From contig MGUX01000040.1 of the NCBI GenBank assembly GCA_001800185.1, positions 1 through 7,407 of the forward strand: a stretch of DNA of 7,407 nucleotides, read 5' to 3'. Under the pieces are notes generated by a model. That model was not told the DNA's origin. It worked only from the letters and a program-made list of their open reading frames with translations, and did not search any database. The position numbers and the translations under genes are program-made. This stretch comes from Elusimicrobia bacterium RIFCSPLOWO2_12_FULL_59_9. GTDB taxonomy: Bacteria; Elusimicrobiota; Elusimicrobia; O2-12-FULL-59-9. This document shows positions 1 to 5,250 of this stretch, piece after piece; the stretch's first letter is position 1; every line of letters begins with the position of its first letter.

Positions 1-17
1 CTCGCGGCCGGGCCTGA

Positions 18-758
18 GGCCGGGGCGGCCGCGAAAAGACACCGCAAACCCCGGCGCCGCCGCAGCGCGCGCGGCGCAAAATCGTCATCGATCCGGGCCA
101 CGGCGGAAAAGACGGCGGCGCCCAGGGGCTGCGGCGGTCGGTCGAAAAAAACATCAATCTGCTGGTGGCGGAGCAATTGGCGCAATTGCTGCGCCAGGAA
201 AAGGCCTATGACGTGATTTTGACCCGCGACAGCGACGTGTTCGTGCCCCTGGAGGACCGCTCCCGGTTGGCCAATGAGGCCGGCGCGGATTTATTCATAT
301 CGCTGCACTGCAATTATTCGAGATCCCATGCCGTCAATGGTTTTGAAATTTACTTTTTGTCCGAAAAGGCGTCGGACCCGGAGGCCGAGTTGGTGGCCCG
401 TTTTGAAAACGAGTCCTTGAAGTTTGAAAACGGGCGCTCGGGAGCGCCCGAGGACAACATCGAGGCTTTGACGATTTTAAGCGAGCTTGAAAGAATGGAG
501 TTCATCAACCAGGCGAGCGAGCTGGGCGGGTTCATCGCCCGCGAGATGTCGGCCCGCGTAAAGATTGAGAATCGGGGTCTTAAGCAAGCCGCTTTTTACG
601 TCCTGCGCGGCACCCGCTCCCCGGCCCTTCTCATCGAGATGGGGTATATTTCCAACTCCCGCGACGCGGCGCTTCTCTCCCAGGCCAAAGTGAGAAATAG
701 GATCGTCGACGGGATTTATGCGGGCGTATTGAAATACGCCAAGCGCAAGGGATGGTAG
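18..758 (+). CDS. N-acetylmuramoyl-L-alanine amidase (Amidase_3), 5' end missing or frameshifted
   Basis: Zinc amidase that cuts the bond between N-acetylmuramic acid and L-alanine in peptidoglycan; in diderm bacteria it acts in the periplasm during cell separation. The Amidase_3 fold is clear: IVIDPGHGG with the first zinc His (codon 99-101), the zinc Glu in SVEKNIN (144-146), the third ligand in SLHCN (306-308) and the catalytic Glu in LLIEMGYISN (636-638). A Pro/Ala/Arg-rich linker precedes the domain. No usable start fits: the first in-frame GTG (165) would remove two zinc ligands, no ATG/GTG/TTG lies between 18 and 164, and an in-frame TGA sits at 15-17. The start coordinate given is only the edge of the open frame. 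The gene probably begins before the window with an indel in the GC-rich linker; frame 1 is open at the left edge with a linker-like Ala/Gly-rich translation. It could be an assembly error or a genuine pseudogene. The stop lies 20 bases before repeat copy A. Confidence 0.85.
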   Translation, partial: GRGGREKTPQTPAPPQRARRKIVIDPGHGGKDGGAQGLRRSVEKNINLLVAEQLAQLLRQEKAYDVILTRDSDVFVPLEDRSRLANEAGADLFISLHCNYSRSHAVNGFEIYFLSEKASDPEAELVARFENESLKFENGRSGAPEDNIEALTILSELERMEFINQASELGGFIAREMSARVKIENRGLKQAAFYVLRGTRSPALLIEMGYISNSRDAALLSQAKVRNRIVDGIYAGVLKYAKRKGW

Positions 759-778
759 GGGTCTTGATCCTTCGATAC

Positions 779-915
779 GATAGCGTTTTATCTCCGACAG
801 GGCCTGCCGCCGATGGGGCCCATCTGCCTGCGGCCGGCCCGGCGACTCGCGCGCCGGTTCCTCCTCGGCAGATACAACCCATCGGCGTCACCCGTCGGAA
901 ACACTCAACGCTATC
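779..915 (+). repeat. Structured intergenic repeat, copy A
   Basis: Nested inverted repeat filling much of the gap between the amidase and murI. Stems read by eye: P1 779-787 with 907-915 (9 bp, perfect); P2 793-798 with 894-899, a bulged A at 799, then 800-802 with 891-893; P3 808-817 with 878-887 (10 bp, perfect); P4 822-828 with 867-873 (7 bp, perfect); apical hairpin P5 839-844 with 852-857 (6 bp, 7-base loop). Bases 793-899 align without gaps to copy B at 3248-3354, about 83 of 107 identical by hand count, with an identical 42-base core at 827-868. There is no reading frame of its own and no T-tract typical of an intrinsic terminator. It could be an RNA element in the amidase 3' UTR or murI leader, or a dispersed palindromic repeat. 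Confidence 0.85.
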
Positions 916-1003
916 TTTCTGGCGGATGCCTTCTGGATTTAATAAAACACCGCAGGTTCCCAATCGGAGTCCTGAATTTAGTACGACCCTTGGCGGAAGA
1001 TTT

Positions 1004-1011
1004 GGGAGAGG
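1004..1011 (+). promoter_or_regulatory. Ribosome binding site of murI
   Basis: GGGAGAGG lies 3 bases before the GTG at 1015. It supports that GTG as the start, which places the conserved GIFDSGVGG near the N-terminus as usual in this family. Confidence 0.6.
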
Positions 1012-1014
1012 CGC

Positions 1015-1815
1015 GTGAACCGGAGGGCGATCGGGATTTTTGACTCGGGGGTGGGAGGGCTTACCGTTTTTCGCGCGGTGCAGAGGCTCATGCCCCGTGA
1101 AAACCTCCTTTATTTCGGCGACACCGCGCATTTGCCCTACGGCGCCAAGTCCAAGGCGGCGGTGACGCGGTTTTCCTTGAACATCGCCCGGTTTCTGATC
1201 AGCCGGAAAGTAAAATTTTTGGTGGTGGCCTGCAACACGGCCTCGGCGTGGGCGCTCGATTGCCTGAAGGAATCCATCCAAGTTCCGGTGGTGGGGGTCA
1301 TCGAGCCCGGGGCGCGCATCGCCAGCCAAGCCACGTTAAACCGCGTCGTCGGAATTATCGGGACGGAGGGGACCATACAGAGCGCCTCCTATCCCGAAGC
1401 CCTTTACCGCTTTGATCCTAAAATCCGCGCGGTGAGCGCTGCCTGCCCGCTGTTGGTCCCGCTGGTGGAGGAGGGCTGGTGGAACCGGAAAATAACTTTG
1501 GAAATCGCCCGCGGCTATGTCCGCCCCTTGAAAAAAACCGGCATGGACACTCTGATCTTGGGCTGCACGCATTATCCGATCTTGAAGCCGGTCCTCTTGA
1601 AGGTCGTCGGCCCCAAAGTCAAGCTCGTGGATTCCGCGGAGGCCGTCAGCCTGGAGGTCGAGTCGCTGTTGATGCAGACGCGCTTGAAAAACGACTCCAG
1701 GGGCAAGCCGGTCTACAAGTTCTTTGCCAGCGACGCTCCCGACAGATTTTTGAAGCTGGCCAGGCGTTTCGTTCCTTTTTCCATCTCCAAGGTTGAAATC
1801 GTCAAGTTTGAGTGA
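1015..1815 (+). CDS. murI: Glutamate racemase
   Basis: Interconverts L- and D-glutamate, supplying D-Glu for the peptidoglycan stem peptide in the cytoplasm; cofactor-independent, using two cysteines. The 266-residue length is normal. Seen motifs: GIFDSGVGGLTV at 7-18 with Asp10, YFGDTAHLPYG at 33-43, VACNTAS with catalytic Cys73, and LGCTHYPIL with catalytic Cys184 followed by His186. The GTG start has a good ribosome binding site just upstream. The stop codon overlaps the queC start by one base (TGATG), so the two are probably translated together. Cell-wall context fits with the amidase upstream, although repeat copy A and about 100 further bases separate them. No promoter stands out in 916-1003. 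Confidence 0.96.
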   Translation: MNRRAIGIFDSGVGGLTVFRAVQRLMPRENLLYFGDTAHLPYGAKSKAAVTRFSLNIARFLISRKVKFLVVACNTASAWALDCLKESIQVPVVGVIEPGARIASQATLNRVVGIIGTEGTIQSASYPEALYRFDPKIRAVSAACPLLVPLVEEGWWNRKITLEIARGYVRPLKKTGMDTLILGCTHYPILKPVLLKVVGPKVKLVDSAEAVSLEVESLLMQTRLKNDSRGKPVYKFFASDAPDRFLKLARRFVPFSISKVEIVKFE

Positions 1816-2486
1816 TGGCGGAAAAAGCGGTCGTTCTTCTGTCGGGTGGGCTGGATTCCAGCACGGCTCTTTATTGGGCCAAATCGAAGGGTTTCCGGTG
1901 CCGGGCGCTGGTCCTGGGCTACGGGCAGAGGCATTCCCGCGAGATTATCTCGGCCCGGAAAATCGCCCGTTTGGCCGGGGTTCCTCTGCTCGAAATGCCG
2001 CTGAGAATGCCTTGGCTGGGGCAAAGCTCCTTGGTGAACTCCGCGCGGCCGCTGCCCGATATGCCTTTAAGCCGCATCGGCGCCGGCGGCATACCCTCCA
2101 CTTATGTGCCGGGCAGGAACACGATTTTTGTGGCCTTGGGGATATCCCTGGCCGACGCCTCGGACGCCGGGGCGATCGTCGTGGGGGCCAACGCTCTGGA
2201 CTACTCCGGCTATCCGGACTGCCGGCCAAGCTATTACCGGGCCTTCGAGCGCGTGGCCAAGCTGGGCACTCGCTCCGGCAGCGAGGGGAGGGGGATTCAA
2301 ATTTTGGCGCCTTTGATCCGGCTCAATAAAGCCCGGATCGTTCAAAAGGCTTTTGGGCTGGGAGTGCCTCTCAAATGGACTTGGTCCTGTTACCGGGGGG
2401 GGAATCGGCCGTGCGGCCGCTGCGACTCATGCAAACTGCGAAAAAAGGGATTTCAAGAAGCCGGACTCCAAGACCCGGCGCTCTGA
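1815..2486 (+). CDS. queC: 7-cyano-7-deazaguanine synthase
   Basis: Converts 7-carboxy-7-deazaguanine to preQ0 with ATP and ammonia, a step toward queuosine in tRNA (or deazapurines in DNA). From the ATG at 1815 the protein has 223 residues. It shows the ATP-binding PP-loop SGGLDSS at 10-16, GYGQRH, YVPGRNT near 97-103, and GANALDYSGYPDCRPSY near 125-140. Near the C-terminus a four-Cys zinc site is formed by Cys192, Cys200, Cys203 and Cys206 (SCYRGG...CGRCDSC). A GTG at 1812 in the same frame would add one Met; the ATG is preferred because it forms the TGATG overlap with the murI stop, suggesting translational coupling. queE follows after 23 bases. No queD or queF is in the window. Confidence 0.95.
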   Translation: MAEKAVVLLSGGLDSSTALYWAKSKGFRCRALVLGYGQRHSREIISARKIARLAGVPLLEMPLRMPWLGQSSLVNSARPLPDMPLSRIGAGGIPSTYVPGRNTIFVALGISLADASDAGAIVVGANALDYSGYPDCRPSYYRAFERVAKLGTRSGSEGRGIQILAPLIRLNKARIVQKAFGLGVPLKWTWSCYRGGNRPCGRCDSCKLRKKGFQEAGLQDPAL

Positions 2487-2509
2487 GCGCAGGCGGCCTG
2501 CGCGCAGAA

Positions 2510-3217
2510 ATGGCGGCGGAGAGCCTGCCGGCGGCGCGGGTCGTGGAGATTTTTTCCTCCCTGCAAGGCGAGGGGCTTTACTTGCGCGAGCGCCAGATTT
2601 TCCTGCGGCTTGGCGGCTGCAATCTTCACTGCGATTACTGCGACGAGCCGGAGACCATCCCGCTGTCGTCGGGCAAAGTCATGAGCTTGACCTCGGTCCA
2701 GCGGCGCATCGAGTCGCTCCAAAAATCCTCGCGCCCCGAGTCGGTTTCCATCACGGGCGGGGAGCCCCTTCTGCATTGGAACTTTTTGCTTTCTCTGCTT
2801 CCCTGGATCAAGAGCCGGGGCCTTGGAACCTATTTGGAGACCAACGGAACTTTGACCCAAGCGCTTGATAAATTGGAAAGGCATGTGGACCGCATCGCCA
2901 TGGACATCAAGCTGCCCTCGGCCACCGGGCGGGATCTCTGGCATCTTCACCGGGAGTTTTTAAGAAGGTTCCACTCAAAAAGCTTCGTGAAGGTCGTCTT
3001 GACCGAGGTCAGCGCCGAGCCCGAATGGGAGCGCGCCGTGGCGCTCATCGCGGAGGTGTCGCGCGACGTCCCCCTTTTCCTCCAACCGGCGACGGAAGTG
3101 GCCGGGATACTGCCCCTGGACCCCGCCCGCGTGCAAAAGTATTACGAGCACGCCAAAAAGTCCCTCACCCGCGTAAAGGTTCTGCCTCAACAGCACCCCC
3201 TTTGGGGCTTGCCGTAA
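2510..3217 (+). CDS. queE: 7-carboxy-7-deazaguanine synthase (radical SAM)
   Basis: Radical SAM enzyme that contracts 6-carboxytetrahydropterin to 7-carboxy-7-deazaguanine, the substrate of QueC; it needs a 4Fe-4S cluster, SAM and Mg2+. From the ATG at 2510 it has 235 residues, normal for the family. Seen: VVEIFSSLQGEG at 11-22, the cluster motif C-x3-C-x2-C at Cys37, Cys41 and Cys44 (GGCNLHCDYC), SITGGEP (SAM-binding GGEP), YLETNGT, and a C-terminal VLPQQHPLWG. The frame is open back to 2375, but an upstream start would overlap queC heavily and add residues absent from relatives. The chosen ATG lacks a strong ribosome binding site; a GTG at 2543 is a less likely alternative. It pairs with queC as consecutive pathway steps. 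Confidence 0.94.
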   Translation: MAAESLPAARVVEIFSSLQGEGLYLRERQIFLRLGGCNLHCDYCDEPETIPLSSGKVMSLTSVQRRIESLQKSSRPESVSITGGEPLLHWNFLLSLLPWIKSRGLGTYLETNGTLTQALDKLERHVDRIAMDIKLPSATGRDLWHLHREFLRRFHSKSFVKVVLTEVSAEPEWERAVALIAEVSRDVPLFLQPATEVAGILPLDPARVQKYYEHAKKSLTRVKVLPQQHPLWGLP

Positions 3218-3245
3218 ATTCCGAATTCCGAGGCGTTTCTTTATA

Positions 3246-3356
3246 GGCGGTCCAGGGCCTGTCGCCGTAGGGCCCCATCACCCTGCGGCCGGCCCGGCGA
3301 CTCGCGCGCCGGTTCCTCCTCGGGCGATCCGACCCCACGACGCCACCCGGGCCGCC
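3246..3356 (+). repeat. Structured intergenic repeat, copy B
   Basis: Second copy of the repeat at 779-915, in the same orientation and starting 28 bases after the queE stop. Stems: 3246-3253 with 3349-3356 (8 bp including one G-T), a bulged A at 3254, then 3255-3257 with 3346-3348; 3263-3272 with 3333-3342 (8 of 10 pairs); 3277-3283 with 3322-3328 (6 of 7); apical hairpin 3294-3299 with 3307-3312. The core 3282-3323 is identical to 827-868. Many stem bases differ from copy A, yet pairing is mostly kept and the bulged A is shared. The copy-A outermost stem has no clear counterpart. The element ends where the lower-GC R-M island begins. Confidence 0.83.
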
Positions 3357-3440
3357 CATATTAAGGAAACAAGCACGCCATCGTCCGGGTCAAAAAGAAA
3401 AAATGGCGCTTGATAGACACGCTTCGATGCACTTCCCGTC

Positions 3441-3451
3441 TCAAAATTTGA
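3441..3451. promoter_or_regulatory. Possible operator over the -35 box
   Basis: TCAAAATTTGA is an 11-base palindrome that overlaps the -35 element. It sits inside a wider pair CCGTC (3436-3440) and GACGG (3450-3454). Two direct copies of TCGATGCRC (3424-3432 and 3462-3470) and a GACAC/GTGTC pair (3416-3420, 3459-3463) surround it. This is a natural place for the small helix-turn-helix protein to bind its own promoter, but the repeats are short and binding is only inferred. Confidence 0.3.
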
Positions 3452-3476
3452 CGGACGTGTGTCGATGCGCTAAAAT
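3448..3476 (+). promoter_or_regulatory. Sigma70-like promoter of the R-M operon
   Basis: TTGACG (3448-3453), a 17-base spacer, and TAAAAT (3471-3476) closely match the sigma70 consensus. Transcription would begin near 3482-3484. That places the ATG at 3482 at the very 5' end of the transcript and makes the ATG at 3500 the likely start of the first gene. Confidence 0.7.
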
Positions 3477-3490
3477 GAGCAATGTTGACC

Positions 3491-3494
3491 AAGG
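3491..3494 (+). promoter_or_regulatory. Ribosome binding site that decides the first start of the operon
   Basis: AAGG lies 5 bases before the ATG at 3500 and within the short leader expected from the promoter. It favours that ATG over the one at 3482, which has no Shine-Dalgarno sequence. Confidence 0.5.
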
Positions 3495-3499
3495 TTCTT

Positions 3500-3682
3500 A
3501 TGAAGACCTTTCAGGAATACCTCACTATCAAGCAGGCGGCAAGAATCCTGGGCGTAGCCCCCATTACCCTTCGTCGATGGGACAACACCGGAAGGCTTGA
3601 AAGCCGAAGGCATCCCATCAACCGCTATCGCCTTTATGATCGCAAGGCTCTTACGCGGCTACTAGAGAAGATCAATGCCTAA
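3500..3682 (+). CDS. MerR/excisionase-type helix-turn-helix protein, likely R-M controller
   Basis: Small DNA-binding protein of 60 residues from the ATG at 3500 (66 from the ATG at 3482). YLTIKQAARILGVAPITLRRWDNTGRL is split here as YLTIKQAARILGV then APITLRRWDNTGRL, residues 7-33: a helix-turn-helix of the MerR/excisionase (HTH_17) type. It is followed by a wing-like RRHPINRYRLY and a short helix, with no effector domain. Proteins of this shape are found next to DNA methyltransferase genes and are thought to control them, as C proteins do in other R-M systems; that role is inferred here from position. Its stop overlaps the methyltransferase start by 8 bases. The promoter directly upstream carries palindromic sequence it might bind. 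An excisionase of a lost element is a less likely alternative, since no integrase is visible. Confidence 0.82.
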   Translation: MKTFQEYLTIKQAARILGVAPITLRRWDNTGRLESRRHPINRYRLYDRKALTRLLEKINA

Positions 3683-4700
3683 ATACCCGAAATTGCGCCG
3701 AAAGGTCCGCCTCCTCCGCGACTCGAACAGCCTAGAAATTTCTCCGGCCTACTCCCCCGCTTCCGACGTAGTCCTTTTTCAGGGAGATTGCCTCGACCTT
3801 CTGGCTTCCATGCCGCCTAAGTCAGTTCACCTCGTTGTCACTTCACCTCCTTACAATATTGGTAAGGTCTACGAGAAACGAATATCTCTGGAAAAGTACC
3901 TTGAGCAACAGGAGGCAGTCATTAAGGAATGTGTCCGCGTCCTGTCCGACACCGGTAGCATCTGCTGGCAGGTGGGTAACTATATCGGCAAGGATGGGAT
4001 TGTGCCGCTCGATATCCCCCTCTACTCCATCTTCACCAAATTAGGACTGCGCATGCGCAACCGGATCATCTGGCACTTCGAGCATGGCCTGCACTGCTCC
4101 AAACGTTTTTCCGGCCGCTATGAAACGATTAATTGGTTCACTAAGTCCACCAACTACGTCTTCAATCTCGATCCCGTGCGGATTCCGCAGAAATACCCAA
4201 ACAAGAAATATTTCAAGGGGCCTAAGGCAGGTCAACCCTCGTGCAATCCCCTTGGCAAGAACCCGGGAGATTTATGGGCCATCCCGAACGTGAAGCATAA
4301 TCACGTGGAGAAGACAGCCCACCCCTGCCAATTCCCGGTGGAACTCATCGAGCGGCTTGTGCTGGCCTTGACCAGCCCGGGAAACCTAGTCTTCGACCCA
4401 TTCATGGGCGTCGGCACTACAGCCATTGCAGCGGCCCTGCATAAGCGCCGCGCCATCGGGGCGGAGATTGTCCCAGAATACATAAAGCTGGCCAAACAAC
4501 GTATTCTCATGGCCGCCGCCGGCGCTCTTAGAACTCGGCCCATGCACCGACCAATCTACGACCCTAACAACCCCCAGATGAGTCGCCTGTATTCTACCGC
4601 TACGCATTCGCGGCGACGCGATCACGAAAATCAACTGCGCCTTCTCGAAAGAGGAAATGGCCATACTTCCGCAAAGAAAAAAGAGCTTGCCTATGCGTAA
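3675..4700 (+). CDS. Type II DNA methyltransferase, beta class, probably N4-cytosine
   Basis: SAM-dependent modification enzyme that should protect the host from the endonuclease encoded next. In 341 residues it shows the catalytic motif TSPPYN at 56-61, before the SAM-binding motif FDPFMGVGTT at 240-249; that order defines the beta class. The middle part (IIWHFEHG near 131-138, RFSGRYETINWFTK near 144-157, NPLGKNPGDLW near 191-201, HPCQFP near 216-221) is the conserved and target-recognition region. SPPY, rather than DPPY or NPPY, is commoner in N4-cytosine enzymes, and M.BglII is one, so m4C is inferred; N6-adenine cannot be excluded. A basic, low-complexity tail of about 60 residues follows the SAM domain. 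The ATG lies inside the previous stop (ATGCCTAA), with AGAGAAG shortly upstream as ribosome binding site. Confidence 0.93.
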   Translation: MPKYPKLRRKVRLLRDSNSLEISPAYSPASDVVLFQGDCLDLLASMPPKSVHLVVTSPPYNIGKVYEKRISLEKYLEQQEAVIKECVRVLSDTGSICWQVGNYIGKDGIVPLDIPLYSIFTKLGLRMRNRIIWHFEHGLHCSKRFSGRYETINWFTKSTNYVFNLDPVRIPQKYPNKKYFKGPKAGQPSCNPLGKNPGDLWAIPNVKHNHVEKTAHPCQFPVELIERLVLALTSPGNLVFDPFMGVGTTAIAAALHKRRAIGAEIVPEYIKLAKQRILMAAAGALRTRPMHRPIYDPNNPQMSRLYSTATHSRRRDHENQLRLLERGNGHTSAKKKELAYA

Positions 4701-5238
4701 GGTCTACGAATATTCTCATCTCGGCGGAGCCGAAATTCTCCAGGTCCGGTTTCCTGCCATCCAGAAGGAGATCGATCAAGTCATCGCGAGCATCAAGGAC
4801 TTGAAGAAGAATAAGGTCAGCAAAGAAAAAACGATGAAAGGTGAGCTGCTTTACAGCCCTAAAGAATTGAATGCCAGATTCCGCGATGCCTTTCACGCAA
4901 AGAATTTCAAGGAACTCAAGGATGTTTACACGATTAAGTTTGACGATTACGACTACGAGATACCCGGAGCATTTAAGCAGGTCGATTTTGTCAAGGGCAA
5001 GGTGCTGACCGAGGTCCAGTTAGGTAAATATGCCTTCATGTTCTACGACATGGCCAAGTTCCAGTATTTTTTCAACGAGAACAAGGCGGATGTCGGCATC
5101 GAGATCGTCCCCTGTCATTCAATGCATAAGCAGATGTCGACTGGCGTCTCCTACGGCGAACAACTCATCTACGACATTGAACGGCTCAAGCGGCATTTCC
5201 CCGCAGTGCCAGTTAAGGTCATTCTCATTGACGTCTAG
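4693..5238 (+). CDS. BglII-family type II restriction endonuclease
   Basis: Homodimeric DNA-cutting enzyme of the BglII/BstYI group. From the ATG at 4693 it has 181 residues, somewhat shorter than BglII (223) and BstYI (203). Family signatures: an N-terminal YEYSHLGG, KVSKEKTMKGELLYSP near 41-56, and the active-site stretch QVDFVKGKVLTEVQLGKY. There Asp98, Glu107 and Gln109 reproduce the D-x8-E-x-Q spacing of BglII Asp84, Glu93 and Gln95. A conserved DVGIEIVP and QMSTGVSYGEQ follow. BglII cuts AGATCT and BstYI RGATCY, so a GATC-centred palindrome is likely, but specificity cannot be read from sequence. An ATG at 4657 would extend the protein by 12 residues into the methyltransferase gene; 4693 is preferred because it matches the family N-terminus and gives an 8-base overlap (ATGCGTAA). 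All catalytic residues are present. Confidence 0.9.
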   Translation: MRKVYEYSHLGGAEILQVRFPAIQKEIDQVIASIKDLKKNKVSKEKTMKGELLYSPKELNARFRDAFHAKNFKELKDVYTIKFDDYDYEIPGAFKQVDFVKGKVLTEVQLGKYAFMFYDMAKFQYFFNENKADVGIEIVPCHSMHKQMSTGVSYGEQLIYDIERLKRHFPAVPVKVILIDV

Positions 5239-5250
5239 GTGTGAACCAAC

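Noticed and set aside
1..164. UGA recoding (alternative genetic code) to explain the TGA at 15-17
   Set aside because: murI and queC end at TGA at family-typical lengths, so TGA is a normal stop here.
165..758. Amidase starting at the GTG at 165
   Set aside because: It would exclude the IVIDPGHGG histidine and the SVEK glutamate, both zinc ligands encoded in the same frame just upstream.
779..915. Repeat copy A as a simple intrinsic terminator
   Set aside because: The structure is far larger than a terminator hairpin and no run of T follows it; the shared 42-base core also argues for another role.
916..1003. Promoter for murI (TAATAA at 940-945)
   Set aside because: The matching -35 position (TTCTGG at 917-922) agrees poorly with the consensus.
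752..1043. Short + strand frames through repeat copy A
   Set aside because: They translate a palindromic non-coding element and run into murI in another frame.
631..1329. Long - strand open frame opposite the amidase end and murI
   Set aside because: It is a GC-rich shadow crossing two real genes and repeat copy A, with Arg/Pro-rich low-complexity translation.
2375..2509. An N-terminal extension of queE from 2375
   Set aside because: It overlaps 112 bases of queC, including its zinc site, and adds residues not expected before VVEIFSSLQGEG.
1793..2868. Overlapping + strand frames within queC and queE
   Set aside because: They are out-of-frame shadows of well-recognised genes, with Arg/Gly/Ala-rich translations.
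3482..3499. ATG at 3482 as the start of the HTH protein
   Set aside because: It would sit at the predicted transcription start with no ribosome binding site; ATG 3500 has AAGG 5 bases upstream. A leaderless start is not fully excluded.
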